A stretch of 64,000 bases of DNA from Nocardioides zeae (GTDB lineage: Bacteria > Actinomycetota > Actinomycetes > Propionibacteriales > Nocardioidaceae): assembly GCF_010686755.1 (NCBI RefSeq), contig NZ_JAAGXA010000002.1, positions 297,392 through 361,391 of the forward strand, in the 5' to 3' direction. This document shows, piece after piece, positions 15,434-24,681 of the stretch; position 1 is the first letter of the stretch; the number at the start of each line of letters is the position of its first letter. A program made the position numbers and the translations under genes. Below the pieces are notes generated by a model. That model was given only the letters and a program-made list of their open reading frames with translations, searched no databases and had not been told where the DNA came from.

Positions 15434-15945
15434 TGGACGAACTCCATGTTGGTCACCTTCCAGTCGTCGCCGTCGCGCCGCAGGTCCACCTGCACGCGGT
15501 GCACGCTCTCGATCGCCTCGGCGTCGGGCATCGCGATCGCTGCGGTGGCCGCCACCAGCACCGAGGCGCTGTCGGCCTGCAGGTCGCGCACGCCGACGCC
15601 GACCACCTCGCCGGTGGTGGTCACCCCGCCATCGCGGACGTTCGCGGCGAAGGTGCCGGCGAAGTCCTCGACCTGGTCGGCGAACCGGTCGTCGGAGCGG
15701 TCCCGGATGGCCTCCATCCGGGCGTCGACGTCGGCCGGGGTGAAGTTGACGAAGTCGTCGACTTGGTCGCGAGCGACGGCGGCGACGGCGGTACGCGCCT
15801 CCGCCTCCGTCGTTGCGTCTCGCCAGACGACGCCCTGCCAGACCAGGACGGCGAGGGACGCGACGACGGCCGCGGCGAGCAGGGCGACCCGCACCGATGC
15901 GCGGGTGCGCAGGGTGGTGGTGGCTCCCTGGTCCTGCAGGGTCAT
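15430..15945 (-). CDS. Mce-associated membrane protein (first of pair)
   Basis: 171 residues with one membrane helix at about 19-37 (VALLAAAVVASLAVLVWQG) and an NTF2-like outer domain with the phrase ARDQVDDFVNFTPADVDARM typical of Mas proteins, ending RRDGDDWKVTNMEFVQ. ATG 15945 is chosen for its GAGAGGAG box; the frame is open further upstream into the mceF tail without a good start. Predicted partner of the MceA-F complex in the periplasm-like space. Confidence 0.87.
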   Translation of the reverse strand: MTLQDQGATTTLRTRASVRVALLAAAVVASLAVLVWQGVVWRDATTEAEARTAVAAVARDQVDDFVNFTPADVDARMEAIRDRSDDRFADQVEDFAGTFAANVRDGGVTTTGEVVGVGVRDLQADSASVLVAATAAIAMPDAEAIESVHRVQVDLRRDGDDWKVTNMEFVQ

Positions 15946-15994
15946 GCCTGGTCTCCTCTCGGTGCCGCCCCGCGGGGCGCGACGGTCGGGCGGG

Positions 15995-17218
15995 TCACTG
16001 CTCGGCGCCGAGGCACGCGGCGGCCACGCCCTCCCGTCGGGCGGGGTCGTCGGGGCACGGCAGGTTGCGGGCGCCTCGCACGCCACGGGGGTCGTCGGAC
16101 GGTGCCTGGCAGTAGAGGTAGGCCAGCTCGCGCACGGACAGGTCGTACGGCGAGGCCCACTCCGACGGGGGCAGGAAGCCCTCGACGCACTCGGCCGGGC
16201 GGTTGACGTTGGCCAGGGTCAGGCGCACGTCGTGGGTGCCGAGGGCCGGGAGCGTGACGGACTGCACGGCACGCAGCGCGGCGGGGTACTCGGCGAGCAG
16301 CGACGCCAGGTGCTGGTCCCAGACCTCCAGCACCCCCGTCACCCGGGTCAGGGGCGGCAGCAACCCCGGCAGCAGCGCCCCGAGGTCGTCGACGAGCCCG
16401 GTCATCTGGTCGAGGGAGCCCGGCCCCTGCTGGAGCAGCACGCGGAGGTCCGCGTCGCCGGCGCGCAGCTGGCCGGTCAGGTCCGCGAGCTGCGCGGTGA
16501 GCGCCGCGATGTTCTCCGACTCGCCGGCGACCGTGGTCAGCACCGGCTCGGCGTCCGTCAGCAGCAGCTCGGTGGGCTCGAAGGCGGCGTCGGCCTGGGC
16601 GAGGAGCGACGAGCCGTCGTCGAGGATGTCCTGGAGGGCGCCCTCCCGGCCCTGGAGGGCCGCGGCGGCCTCGTCGAGCACCGTGTCGAGGTCCTCGGCG
16701 TCGACGCTGCGGGCGAGCGCGTCCACGTTGTCGAGGACCGGCCCGATTGCGACGGGGATCGTGGTGCGCTCGACGGGGATGACGTCGCCCTCCGCGAGCC
16801 GCTCGCCGTCGGGGGCGCTGTCACCGGCGCTGGCTCCGGTGGCTGCGGTGCTGGCGGTGGTGCTGGCGGTGGAGGTCGCCGGCGAGAGCGCGACGTACTG
16901 CTCCCCCACGGCCGAGCGGCTGCGCACCTCGGCACGCACACCGGCCGGGATGACGACGTCGTCCACGAGGCGGAGCGTGACGCGCACCCCGGAGTCGGTG
17001 AGCACGACGTCGCGGACCCGACCCACCGGGTCGCCGAGGTAGGTCACCTCGGCACCGTCGTAGATGCCCCCGCCGACGGGGAGGTCGACGGCGACGTCGT
17101 ACCGCCCCAGCTTGAGGGTCTCGGGAAGACGCAGGAAGAAGCCGCCGAGGGCGAGCGCCGCCACGATCGTCGTCACGAGGATCGCGGCGAGCTGCCTGCG
17201 GATGAGCGGGGTGATCAT
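15995..17218 (-). CDS. mceF: MceF-like substrate-binding subunit
   Basis: 407 residues. N-terminal membrane helix (LAAILVTTIVAALALGGFFL), then the MCE/MlaD domain (about 40-120) with YDVAVDLPVGGGIYDGAEVT and YLGDPVGRVRDV, then a long helical region that forms the tunnel in MCE hexamers. The C-terminus has cysteines (YLYCQ ... LPCPDD) likely disulfide-bonded outside the membrane. The ATG overlaps the mceE stop (ATGA). Position in the operon gives the F assignment. Confidence 0.9.
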   Translation of the reverse strand: MITPLIRRQLAAILVTTIVAALALGGFFLRLPETLKLGRYDVAVDLPVGGGIYDGAEVTYLGDPVGRVRDVVLTDSGVRVTLRLVDDVVIPAGVRAEVRSRSAVGEQYVALSPATSTASTTASTAATGASAGDSAPDGERLAEGDVIPVERTTIPVAIGPVLDNVDALARSVDAEDLDTVLDEAAAALQGREGALQDILDDGSSLLAQADAAFEPTELLLTDAEPVLTTVAGESENIAALTAQLADLTGQLRAGDADLRVLLQQGPGSLDQMTGLVDDLGALLPGLLPPLTRVTGVLEVWDQHLASLLAEYPAALRAVQSVTLPALGTHDVRLTLANVNRPAECVEGFLPPSEWASPYDLSVRELAYLYCQAPSDDPRGVRGARNLPCPDDPARREGVAAACLGAEQ

Positions 17219-18618
17219 CGGGTGCCTCCGAGCAACGGTCCGAGGAGGGTGTCGAGCAGACCGCCCACCGGGGCGTCGGTCACGGGTGCCCCGGACGGAG
17301 CCGGCGCGGGAGCGGCACCGGGGGTGGGGGCCGCCGGGGTGCCGAGGCCGTTGGTGAGCAGGTCGACGAGCCCCACCAGGTCGGTGATCCCGCCGAGGTC
17401 GGCGCCCACCGGCGGCAGGGCCGGGCTGGCGCCCAGGCCGTTCGAGCCCGGGAGGCCCGGAAGACCCGACGCGGCCCCGCCCGGAGGCGAGCCGCCGAGC
17501 ACCCCGTCGAGCAGCGTGCCCAGCTGCGGCAGCGCCGGGAGCAGCGAGCTCCCGGGGATGCCGGGCAGGGCGAGCTCGCCGCCGGGGGTGACGAGGCCGT
17601 CCGCGAGCGCGTCGGTCGTGAGGTCCACCGTCAGGTCGAGGTTGCAGTAGTCGCCCCGGCAGGCGTTCGTGACGGTCTCCGGCGCGAACGGGAAGGTCAC
17701 GGCGAACCCCAGCGCCCCGACGAGCGAGTCCCCCGCCTGCGCCAGGCTGGCGAGCGTGGGAGCGAGGTCGGACAGGTTCCCGACCAGGTCCTCCTGGGTC
17801 GCGGCCACGAGCGGGGTCGCGACGTCCTGCAGCTCGCCGAGCGCGGTCAGTGCCTCGACGACCTGCGGCCGCTCCTCGCTCAACGTGGCGAGCAGCGGTC
17901 CGATCTCCTCGAGCGCCCGGGCGATCGTCGGGCGGTTCTCCGCGAACCGCTGCGACAACGTGTCGAGGGCCGTGATCGCCTCGACGATGGTCCCCCGCTG
18001 GGCGTCGAGCTCCGCGACGAACGAGTCGACCCGTGGCAACAGGTCCGCCACCGCCAGGTCGTTGCCGTTGACCGCCTTGTTCAGCTCGGAGGTGATCGTG
18101 GCGACCTGGGCGAGGCCGCCGCCGTTGAGCACCGTCGAGGCCGACGACAGCACGCTCTCGGTCGAGGGGTACGCCGAGCCCCGCTCGAGCGGGACCCGGT
18201 CGCCGTCGGCGAGAAGCGGGACGTCGCCCGAACCACCGCCCGCTGCACCCCCCGTTCCCGGGGCCGGGGCGGCGACCAGCTCGACGTAGCTCGAGCCCAG
18301 CAGCGAGTTGATGCCCACCGCTGCCGTCGTATCGGCCCGCACCCGCACGTCCGGCTCGAGGCTCAGCGTGGCCACCGCGTGCCAGTCCTCGACCTGGAGG
18401 TCGGTGACCGTGCCGACCGCGACGTCACCCACCCGCACCTGTGCGTTGGTCGTCAGCGTCCCCACGTCGGGCAGCTCGACGGTCACGACGATCGCGTCGT
18501 CGCCGGTGCCGATCGTGCCCGGGAGCGACTGCGCCTGGATCCCGTCGAAGCGGCAGCCGGCGAGCAGCAGCAGTCCGGTCCCCACGAGGGCCGCCCCCGT
18601 GGTCCTGCGTCCTCCCAT
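17215..18618 (-). CDS. mceE: MceE-like lipoprotein subunit
   Basis: 467 residues. Lipoprotein signal peptide with lipobox LLLLAGC (cysteine about residue 22) as usual for MceE, then an MCE domain (TVELPDVGTLTTNAQVRVGD, VAVGTVTDLQVEDWHAVATL) and a helical region. The last about 100 residues are Gly/Pro/Ala/Leu-rich low complexity (LPGLPGSNGLGASPALPPVG, PAAPTPGAAPAPAPSGAP), common in MceE C-termini. Start ATG 18618 overlaps the mceD stop (TGATG). Lipid-anchored at the outer face of the membrane. Confidence 0.9.
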   Translation of the reverse strand: MGGRRTTGAALVGTGLLLLAGCRFDGIQAQSLPGTIGTGDDAIVVTVELPDVGTLTTNAQVRVGDVAVGTVTDLQVEDWHAVATLSLEPDVRVRADTTAAVGINSLLGSSYVELVAAPAPGTGGAAGGGSGDVPLLADGDRVPLERGSAYPSTESVLSSASTVLNGGGLAQVATITSELNKAVNGNDLAVADLLPRVDSFVAELDAQRGTIVEAITALDTLSQRFAENRPTIARALEEIGPLLATLSEERPQVVEALTALGELQDVATPLVAATQEDLVGNLSDLAPTLASLAQAGDSLVGALGFAVTFPFAPETVTNACRGDYCNLDLTVDLTTDALADGLVTPGGELALPGIPGSSLLPALPQLGTLLDGVLGGSPPGGAASGLPGLPGSNGLGASPALPPVGADLGGITDLVGLVDLLTNGLGTPAAPTPGAAPAPAPSGAPVTDAPVGGLLDTLLGPLLGGTR

Positions 18619-19772
18619 CACACGGCTCCCATCAGCAGGCGGAGGAGGTCGAGCAGCTCCTGGGTTCCGGGACTGCCCGCGACCTCGTCGAGGAGGTCGC
18701 CCACGAGCGCGCCGCACAGCTCCTCGACGTCGCCCGTGGAGTCGAGACCGGCCGCGCCGCCGATGCCGGCGCACACGAGCTGGCCGGGCGAGTTGATGTT
18801 GGCGGCGTGCAGGTCGACGGCCACCGCGTTCTGGCGCTCCTGGTAGGAGGCGATGAGGTTCGTCAGCGCGTTCGGGGCCACGTGCAGCGCCTGGGCGATG
18901 TCGGCCTCGTGGGCGGCGACGACCTCCGACAGGGCGGTCACGTCGGAGAGCGTCGTCGACAGGCGCCCGCGGTTCTCCTCGACGAACGTGCCCACCTGCT
19001 CCGCCGAGGTGCGCAGGGTGGCGAGCGCGTCCCGGAGCGCGTCGTCGTCGGCGGTCAGCACCGCGGACACGCTGTCGAGCTGGTTCGTGAAGGTCGCGAT
19101 CTGCTCGTTGCTGAGCGCGAGCGCCGACACGAAGAGCTGCAGGTTCTGCACCGTGGCGACGGCGTCCGGCGCGCTGTCGTCGAGGGTCGTCACCGCGGCG
19201 CTCAGGGCCTCGATGGTGGCGCCGATGTCGGCGCCCTGGCCGTCGAGCGCACCCGCGGCGCTGCCGACCAGCTCGCCGAGCGCGCCGTCGGCGTTGGCCC
19301 CGTTCGGACCGAGGGCCACGGCGAGGTCGTTGATCTGCTCCTTGACCTCGTCCCACTCGACCGGCGTGGCCGTGCGCTCGATCGGCACCACCCCGCCACT
19401 CTCGAAGGTCGGACCGCCGTCGTACCGAGGGGCGAGCTGCACGTAGCGGCTGCTCACCAGCGACGGAGCGACGATCGCCGCGCTCGGCTCGGCGGGGAGC
19501 GTGACGTCCCCGTCGACCTGCACCGTCACCCGCACCTGCTCGGCCACCGGGGTGATGTCCTCGACGGTGCCGACGGGGACGCCGAGCACCCGCACCTCGT
19601 CGCCCTCGTAGAGTCCGTCGGAGCTCGCGAAGTAGACGACGACCTCCGTGTCGCGGCCGCCGGGCCACCAGGTCCACGCGAGTGCGGCGACCAGCGCCAG
19701 GGCGAGGACCACACCGAGCCGGCGCGCCGTCCGCGACCGGAGGCGACCCCGCACTCCCGCCTCGGCGTTCAC
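18618..19772 (-). CDS. mceD: MceD-like subunit
   Basis: 384 residues: basic N-terminus, membrane helix (RLGVVLALALVAALAWTWW), MCE domain with TEVVVYFASSDGLYEGDEVR and VLGVPVGTVEDITPVAEQ, then a long alpha-helical region with heptad-like spacing and the AANINSPGQLVCAGIGG block typical of MceC/D C-termini. ATG overlaps the mceC stop by 4 nt. One of six non-identical subunits predicted to build the substrate tunnel. Confidence 0.9.
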   Translation of the reverse strand: MNAEAGVRGRLRSRTARRLGVVLALALVAALAWTWWPGGRDTEVVVYFASSDGLYEGDEVRVLGVPVGTVEDITPVAEQVRVTVQVDGDVTLPAEPSAAIVAPSLVSSRYVQLAPRYDGGPTFESGGVVPIERTATPVEWDEVKEQINDLAVALGPNGANADGALGELVGSAAGALDGQGADIGATIEALSAAVTTLDDSAPDAVATVQNLQLFVSALALSNEQIATFTNQLDSVSAVLTADDDALRDALATLRTSAEQVGTFVEENRGRLSTTLSDVTALSEVVAAHEADIAQALHVAPNALTNLIASYQERQNAVAVDLHAANINSPGQLVCAGIGGAAGLDSTGDVEELCGALVGDLLDEVAGSPGTQELLDLLRLLMGAV

Positions 19773-20773
19773 GGCGCCTCCCCCACGGACAGGCCGGACA
19801 GGTCGAGGACCGGTGGCACGAGGTTGCCGGGGACGAGGTTCTGCAGGTACGCCGTGAAGAACGGTCCGCTCGAGACCACCTCGCCCAAGGAGGTCGCGTA
19901 GACCGCCAGACCGCGCAGGGTCGACGAGATCTCCTCCTCGTTGGCCCGCAGGATCGCCGTGACCCCGTTGAGCTGGTCGAGCGCCGGCCCGAGGGAGTCC
20001 CGGTTGTCGGCCACGAGACCGTTGAGCTGGGCCGCGGTCGCCTCGACCGCCCCCAGGAGGGTGCCCAGGTCCTCTCGTCGTTCGAGCAGCTCGGTGAAGA
20101 GCAGGTTGCCGCTCGCGATGAGCTCCGTGACGTCGTCGGTGCGGGCGGAGAGCACGGCCGAGAACGACTCCGCGTGCCCCAGCAGGCTCTGGAGCTCGGC
20201 GTCGCGCGAGCTGATGGTCGTCGAGAGGCGGGCCACGCCCTCGACGGCGGCGGCCAGCTCGGGTGAGGCCGCGTCGAGGGCGTCGGCCGTGGTACCGAGG
20301 GCGTCCGCGACGACCTCGACGTCGATCTGGCCGGTCTCCACGGTGAGGTCGGCCAGCGCCTGGCTGACGTCGTACGGCGCGCGGGTCCGCTCGAGGGGGA
20401 TCGTGGCGCCCGCCTCGAGCTCACCCGGACCCCGTGGCTCGAGCTCCAGGGACTTGTCGCCCAGCACGGTGTCGACCCCGACGCTCGCGCGGGTCTCCGA
20501 CCCCAGCCGCACGTCGCCGTCCGTCAGGGAGAACTCGACGAGCACCGCGGGCCCCTCGAGCCGGACGTCGGTGACGCGGCCGACCCCCAGGCCCCCCACC
20601 CGCACCGGGTCGCCCTGTCGCAGGCCCGCGGCCTCGGAGAGCTGGACCGAGAACGCGCGCCCCACGAGGCCCGTCAGCGTGCTGATGTTGAGCACGACCA
20701 GCACCGTGAGCACGAGCCAGACGGCCAGGCCTGCACCCAACGGGATCGGGTTGCGTTCGCGGAACATCTTCAT
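19769..20773 (-). CDS. mceC: MceC-like subunit
   Basis: 334 residues: membrane helix (PLGAGLAVWLVLTVLVVLNI), MCE domain (FSVQLSEAAGLRQGDPVRVG, GLGVGRVTDVRLEGPAVLVE), helical region, ending in the FFTAYLQNLVPGNLVPPVLD block seen in MceC proteins. The ATG at 20773 is preferred: it makes a TGATG overlap with mceB and has GAGG 8 nt upstream; a GTG 9 nt earlier is in frame but lacks a ribosome site. Confidence 0.88.
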   Translation of the reverse strand: MKMFRERNPIPLGAGLAVWLVLTVLVVLNISTLTGLVGRAFSVQLSEAAGLRQGDPVRVGGLGVGRVTDVRLEGPAVLVEFSLTDGDVRLGSETRASVGVDTVLGDKSLELEPRGPGELEAGATIPLERTRAPYDVSQALADLTVETGQIDVEVVADALGTTADALDAASPELAAAVEGVARLSTTISSRDAELQSLLGHAESFSAVLSARTDDVTELIASGNLLFTELLERREDLGTLLGAVEATAAQLNGLVADNRDSLGPALDQLNGVTAILRANEEEISSTLRGLAVYATSLGEVVSSGPFFTAYLQNLVPGNLVPPVLDLSGLSVGEAP

Positions 20774-21795
20774 CAGTTGCACCTCGCGGCATTGGAACGG
20801 ACCACCGGCGTGCGGACGTCGAGGTCGGACGTGCCGACGACCACCTGCACCGAGCAGAGGAAGAAGTTGAAGAAGTTGCCATGGGAGGCCACCCGTCCGA
20901 GGGTCGCGTAGGCACCGGGCAGCGAGTTCAGGACCTCCTCGAGGGTGTCGCCGTTGGCGTTCACGACCCCCGCGGTGGCGGCGGTGCCGTCGACGGTGGC
21001 CGCCAGGGGTGGGCGCACCTCCTGCAGCAGACCGGTCAGGGTGCCGGCCAGCTCGCCCACGGACGAGACGGCGACCCCCAGCGGCTCGCGGTCGGCGGCG
21101 AGGCCGTCGAGCAGCGACCGCAGCTGGACGATCGCGTCGCTGAGCTGGCCGTCACGCTCGTCGACCGTCGCGAGCACCGCGCCGAGGTTGTCGACCAGGG
21201 AGCCGATCGCGACGTCCTGGTCGGCCAGGGTCGAGGTCAGGGAGGCGGTGCCCGCGAGGAGTGACTGGAGGGTGCCCCCGCGCCCCTGCAAGGTCGAGAC
21301 GAGACCGCTGGCGAGCTGGTTCACCTGCGCGGGGTCCAGGCCCTCGAAGAGCGGGGCGAAGCCGTTGAGCAGGGTGTCGAGGTCGAGCGCGGCCGTGGTG
21401 CGGTCCAGCGGGATCGTGCTGCCACCCTCGAGAGGGGCGCCCTGCCCCGCCGGCTGGGCCAGCTCGAGGTAACGGTCGCCCAGCAGGTTCTCGTAGCGCA
21501 CGAGCACGTGGGTGGCGTCCGTGACGGTCTGGCCCTCGTCGACGCTGAAACGCACCTCAATGAGCTGGCGGCCGTCGACGTCCGTGAAGCCGACCTCCTC
21601 GACCTGACCCACCCGCACGCCGGCGATGCGGACCAGGTCGCCAGCCTCGAGTCCCGACACGTCGGCCATCACGGCGTTGTACGACGCGCGCGGGCCCAGG
21701 GTGATGCGCCCCAGCGTCAGGTAGAGCAGGGCGAGCATGAGGGCGCCGACGGCACCGAAGACCACCAGCTTGAGTGCGGCACCGCGCACGCTCAT
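20773..21795 (-). CDS. mceB: MceB-like subunit
   Basis: 340 residues. N-terminal helix (LKLVVFGAVGALMLALLYLT), MCE domain with YNAVMADVSGLEAGDLVRIA and GVRVGQVEEVGFTDVDGRQL, helices, and the C-terminal HGNFFNFFLCSVQV motif characteristic of MceB. ATG 21795 overlaps the mceA stop (ATGA). Confidence 0.9.
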   Translation of the reverse strand: MSVRGAALKLVVFGAVGALMLALLYLTLGRITLGPRASYNAVMADVSGLEAGDLVRIAGVRVGQVEEVGFTDVDGRQLIEVRFSVDEGQTVTDATHVLVRYENLLGDRYLELAQPAGQGAPLEGGSTIPLDRTTAALDLDTLLNGFAPLFEGLDPAQVNQLASGLVSTLQGRGGTLQSLLAGTASLTSTLADQDVAIGSLVDNLGAVLATVDERDGQLSDAIVQLRSLLDGLAADREPLGVAVSSVGELAGTLTGLLQEVRPPLAATVDGTAATAGVVNANGDTLEEVLNSLPGAYATLGRVASHGNFFNFFLCSVQVVVGTSDLDVRTPVVRSNAARCN

Positions 21796-22868
21796 CGCGC
21801 ACCTCCGCGCTGGGGGGTCGGGAGCTGTGCCTCGCCGAGCACGGGGAGCCCCGCGCACCCGCCGTTCTCGGTGACGAGTGCACCGGGCAGGTCCCCGGGC
21901 GCCGCGTAGGCGGGCAGCTCGGACCGGATAGTGAGGAGGGCCCGCAGACCGGCGTCGGTGCCACCGATCGCGTCGGCCATCACCTCCCGGGTGCGGTCGA
22001 GTCCGACGAGCAGGCAGGGCAGCTCACCGGAGTAGGTGCGGAGCGTGGCGGTCGTGGGCCGCAGGCTCGCCAGCAGCCGGGTCAGCGCCTCACCGTTGAC
22101 CCCGAGCACCTCCGCTCCCTGCTGGCCGAGCAGCGTGAGGCTCACGAGCAGGCGGTCGAGCGCGGCCTGCTCGGAGGTGATGGTCTCGCTGCTGGACGCG
22201 GCGTTGTCGAGGACCTGCATGAGGGACGGAGTGATGCGGGTGCCGAGGTCGGCCACCTCGACCAGGGCGTCGAGGTCGCGACGCAGCTGGGGCAGGAGCG
22301 GCTCGAGGCGGGTGAGGTACGCCTCGGCCTGCGCCGCGATGGCGGCGATGTCGTCCCCGCGGCCGTCGAGCGTGGACGCCAGCACGGTGAGGGTGCTGTT
22401 GAGGTCCGGCACGTCGATGCCGTCCAGCAGCGTGCCGAGGCTCTCGAAGACCGTGTTGACCTCGGTGGTGACGGCGGTCGCATCGAGCACGGCGCCCGCC
22501 GCGAGCGTGGTCGTGGACGGGCTGGACGGTGCCGCGAGGTCGACGAACTTGGCACCGAACACCGTCGAGGCCGAGATGCGTACGTCGACGTTGGCGGGGA
22601 TCCGCGACAGTGCCGCCGGATCGACCGCCAGCACCAGCTCCGCACCGTCGGCCGTGCCCCGGACCTCGTCGACGCGGCCGACCTCGACGCCCCGCATCTT
22701 GACCTTGTTGCCGGGGCTCATGACGAGCCCGGCGCGGGCGGTGTCCACCGTGATCCGCGCGTCGTCGCTGAACGCGTGGGTGTAGAACCCCGCGGTCAGC
22801 CCGAACGCTGCGACGACCGCGACCACGAGGGCGGCAGCGGCGGCGCGCACCTTGACCGTCTCGGACAT
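21792..22868 (-). CDS. mceA: MceA-like subunit
   Basis: 358 residues. N-terminal membrane helix (AAAAALVVAVVAAFGLTAGF), MCE domain (ITVDTARAGLVMSPGNKVKM, RGVEVGRVDEVRGTADGAEL), then the long helical part. ATG 22868 with AGGAG about 10 nt upstream is preferred over an in-frame start 36 nt earlier that would overlap the yrbE-B stop. Heads the six mce genes. Confidence 0.88.
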   Translation of the reverse strand: MSETVKVRAAAAALVVAVVAAFGLTAGFYTHAFSDDARITVDTARAGLVMSPGNKVKMRGVEVGRVDEVRGTADGAELVLAVDPAALSRIPANVDVRISASTVFGAKFVDLAAPSSPSTTTLAAGAVLDATAVTTEVNTVFESLGTLLDGIDVPDLNSTLTVLASTLDGRGDDIAAIAAQAEAYLTRLEPLLPQLRRDLDALVEVADLGTRITPSLMQVLDNAASSSETITSEQAALDRLLVSLTLLGQQGAEVLGVNGEALTRLLASLRPTTATLRTYSGELPCLLVGLDRTREVMADAIGGTDAGLRALLTIRSELPAYAAPGDLPGALVTENGGCAGLPVLGEAQLPTPQRGGAR

Positions 22869-22900
22869 GTCAGACCTGCTCCTGGCTCTCCGCGGCCGCA

Positions 22901-23737
22901 TCAACCGGCGAGGTGGAAGGTGTTGAAGTTGCTGTAGATCGCCATGCCGATGAGCAGGTTGACGACCATGACGCCGGACAGGGAGGCGCGCACGGAGCGG
23001 CCGACGGCCTCACCGACCCCGGCGGGACCGCCGCGCGCCGTGTAGCCGTAGTAGGTGTGCACGAGCATCACCACGACGACCATCCCGAGCACCTGCACGT
23101 AGGAGAAGACGATGTCGAGCGGGTGCAGGTAGGAGAAGAAGTAGTGCCGGAAGTTGCCGGCACCGACGTCGTAGAAGAGGACGAGGAAGACGTAGTCCGC
23201 CACGAACGCCGTCAGCGTCGCCACGATGTAGAGGGGGGTGATGACGACCATGCCCGCCGTCACCCGGGTCGTCGCCAGGTAGGGCAGCGACGGGATCGCC
23301 ATCACCTCGATGGCGTCGATCTCCTCGCTGATCCGCATCGCGCCCAGCTGCGAGGTGGTGGCGGCGCCGAGCGTCACCGCGAGCGCGACGCCCGCGAGGA
23401 GCGGCGTCGAGAGGCGCGCGGTGAAGAACGCCGCGAGGAGCGGGCTCAGCGAGCCCACGCCGATGCTCGAGGACGACTCGAACCCCTGGGCGGCGGCGAC
23501 CGCCCCCGCGAAGAAGGTGATGGAGGCGACGATGACGACGGACCCGCCGATGAGGGCGAGCGCGCCCGTCCCGGTGCCGAGCTCGGCGACGAGGCGCAGC
23601 ACCTCGCGGGGGTAGCGGCGCAGCACCCGCGGGATGCCGGCCACGACGCGGATGTAGAACAGGCCCTGGTGGCCGACGGCGTCGACCGCCGCCAGGGGAC
23701 GTCGGGCGAGGTCGCGGAGGGGATGACGGTCGCTCAC
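22901..23737 (-). CDS. yrbEB: YrbE-B/MlaE-type ABC permease of the Mce system
   Basis: 278 residues, five to six membrane helices. Contains the MlaE signature region SQLGAMRISEEIDAIEVMAI followed by PSLPYLATTRV, where the ISEEIDA segment is the coupling helix for the ATPase. The GTG start has GGAGG 8 nt upstream; a longer in-frame start at 23851 would lie within yrbE-A. With yrbE-A it forms the permease dimer beneath the MceA-F tunnel. Confidence 0.92.
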   Translation of the reverse strand: MSDRHPLRDLARRPLAAVDAVGHQGLFYIRVVAGIPRVLRRYPREVLRLVAELGTGTGALALIGGSVVIVASITFFAGAVAAAQGFESSSSIGVGSLSPLLAAFFTARLSTPLLAGVALAVTLGAATTSQLGAMRISEEIDAIEVMAIPSLPYLATTRVTAGMVVITPLYIVATLTAFVADYVFLVLFYDVGAGNFRHYFFSYLHPLDIVFSYVQVLGMVVVVMLVHTYYGYTARGGPAGVGEAVGRSVRASLSGVMVVNLLIGMAIYSNFNTFHLAG

Positions 23738-23753
23738 GGTGTGTCCTCCGAGA

Positions 23754-24512
23754 TCACAGGACGGCGAACTGGACGAGGCTGATGGTGAGGCTGACCGGCA
23801 CCAGCACGGCGACCGTGATGACCACGGCCTGGTTGACCGCGTCACCGACACCCTTCGAGCCGCCGGCGACGTTGAGTCCCCGGTAGCAGGCGATGACGGC
23901 GGCGATGAGGCCGAAGACGAAGGCCTTCACGATGCTGAAGGCGAGCTCGGGCACGCCGGTGAAGAGGGGGATGCTGTCGAGGTAGGCCCCCGGCGTGACC
24001 CCCTGCAGGTAGACCGAGAAGAAGTAGCCGCCGACGAGGCCACCCGAGCTGATGAGCACGTTGAGCACGAGGGACACGGCGACGCAGGCCACGATGCGCG
24101 GCACGACGAGGCGCTGCACCGGGTCGATGCCCAGCACCTGCATGGCGGCGATCTCCTCGCGGATGGTGCGCGCGCCCAGGTCGGCCGTGATCGCCGTTCC
24201 CCCGGCGCCCGCCACGACCACGACCGTGACGAAGGGGCCGATCTGCTGCACGGCCGCGATGCCGGCGATGCCGCCCGACAGGTCGAGCGCCCCGAGGTCG
24301 GCCAGCAGGAGGTTGACCTGGAACATCACGAGCAGCGTGAAGCCGAGCATGACGAGCAGCGTCGGCACGAGCGAGACCCGCGCGATGAACCACGCCTGGA
24401 GCACGGCCTCCCGCCACGAGAACCGCCGCGTGCCGAGGATGACGAGCGCGTCGAGCGCCATGGCCAGCATGCGCCCGAGCTCGCGGGCCGGGGCGACGAC
24501 GATCGCGGCCAT
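23754..24512 (-). CDS. yrbEA: YrbE-A/MlaE-type ABC permease of the Mce system
   Basis: 252 residues with the MlaE motif TADLGARTIREEIAAMQVLG followed by IDPVQRLVVPR. First gene of the mce operon. ATG 24512 is chosen because GAGGAGG ends 5 nt before it; the GTG at 24518 sits on top of that box. An operator-like dyad lies 91 nt upstream (24603-24619). No ATPase gene is next to the permeases; the likely one begins at 63858. Confidence 0.92.
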   Translation of the reverse strand: MAAIVVAPARELGRMLAMALDALVILGTRRFSWREAVLQAWFIARVSLVPTLLVMLGFTLLVMFQVNLLLADLGALDLSGGIAGIAAVQQIGPFVTVVVVAGAGGTAITADLGARTIREEIAAMQVLGIDPVQRLVVPRIVACVAVSLVLNVLISSGGLVGGYFFSVYLQGVTPGAYLDSIPLFTGVPELAFSIVKAFVFGLIAAVIACYRGLNVAGGSKGVGDAVNQAVVITVAVLVPVSLTISLVQFAVL

Positions 24513-24602
24513 GGGCACCTCCTCGACGGTGGGTTATCGGTACGGCGACACGGGGTGTCCCAGGTCACAACGCGCGAGCGGGACCGGGGTCACGGATTTT
24601 TC

Positions 24603-24619
24603 TAATCCAATATTGATTC
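24603..24619. promoter_or_regulatory. Regulon dyad TAATC-N7-GATTC upstream of the mce operon
   Basis: TAATC-CAATATT-GATTC, one mismatch from the 17-bp consensus TAATC-N7-GATTA found across the window. It is the only AT-rich spot between the aldehyde dehydrogenase terminator and yrbE-A. No clear -10/-35 pair could be placed around this copy. Confidence 0.6.
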
Positions 24620-24624
24620 AAGAC

Positions 24625-24670
24625 GACGGCGCCCCCGCGACTGAGGGAGGTCGTGACCGGGGGCGCCGTC
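24625..24670 (-). terminator. Terminator of the P450/aldehyde dehydrogenase operon
   Basis: Perfect 12-bp stem GACGGCGCCCCC/GGGGGCGCCGTC with a 22-nt loop, beginning 12 nt after the aldehyde dehydrogenase stop. It insulates the mce promoter from that operon. Confidence 0.7.
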
Positions 24671-24681
24671 CGCGCGGGGCC

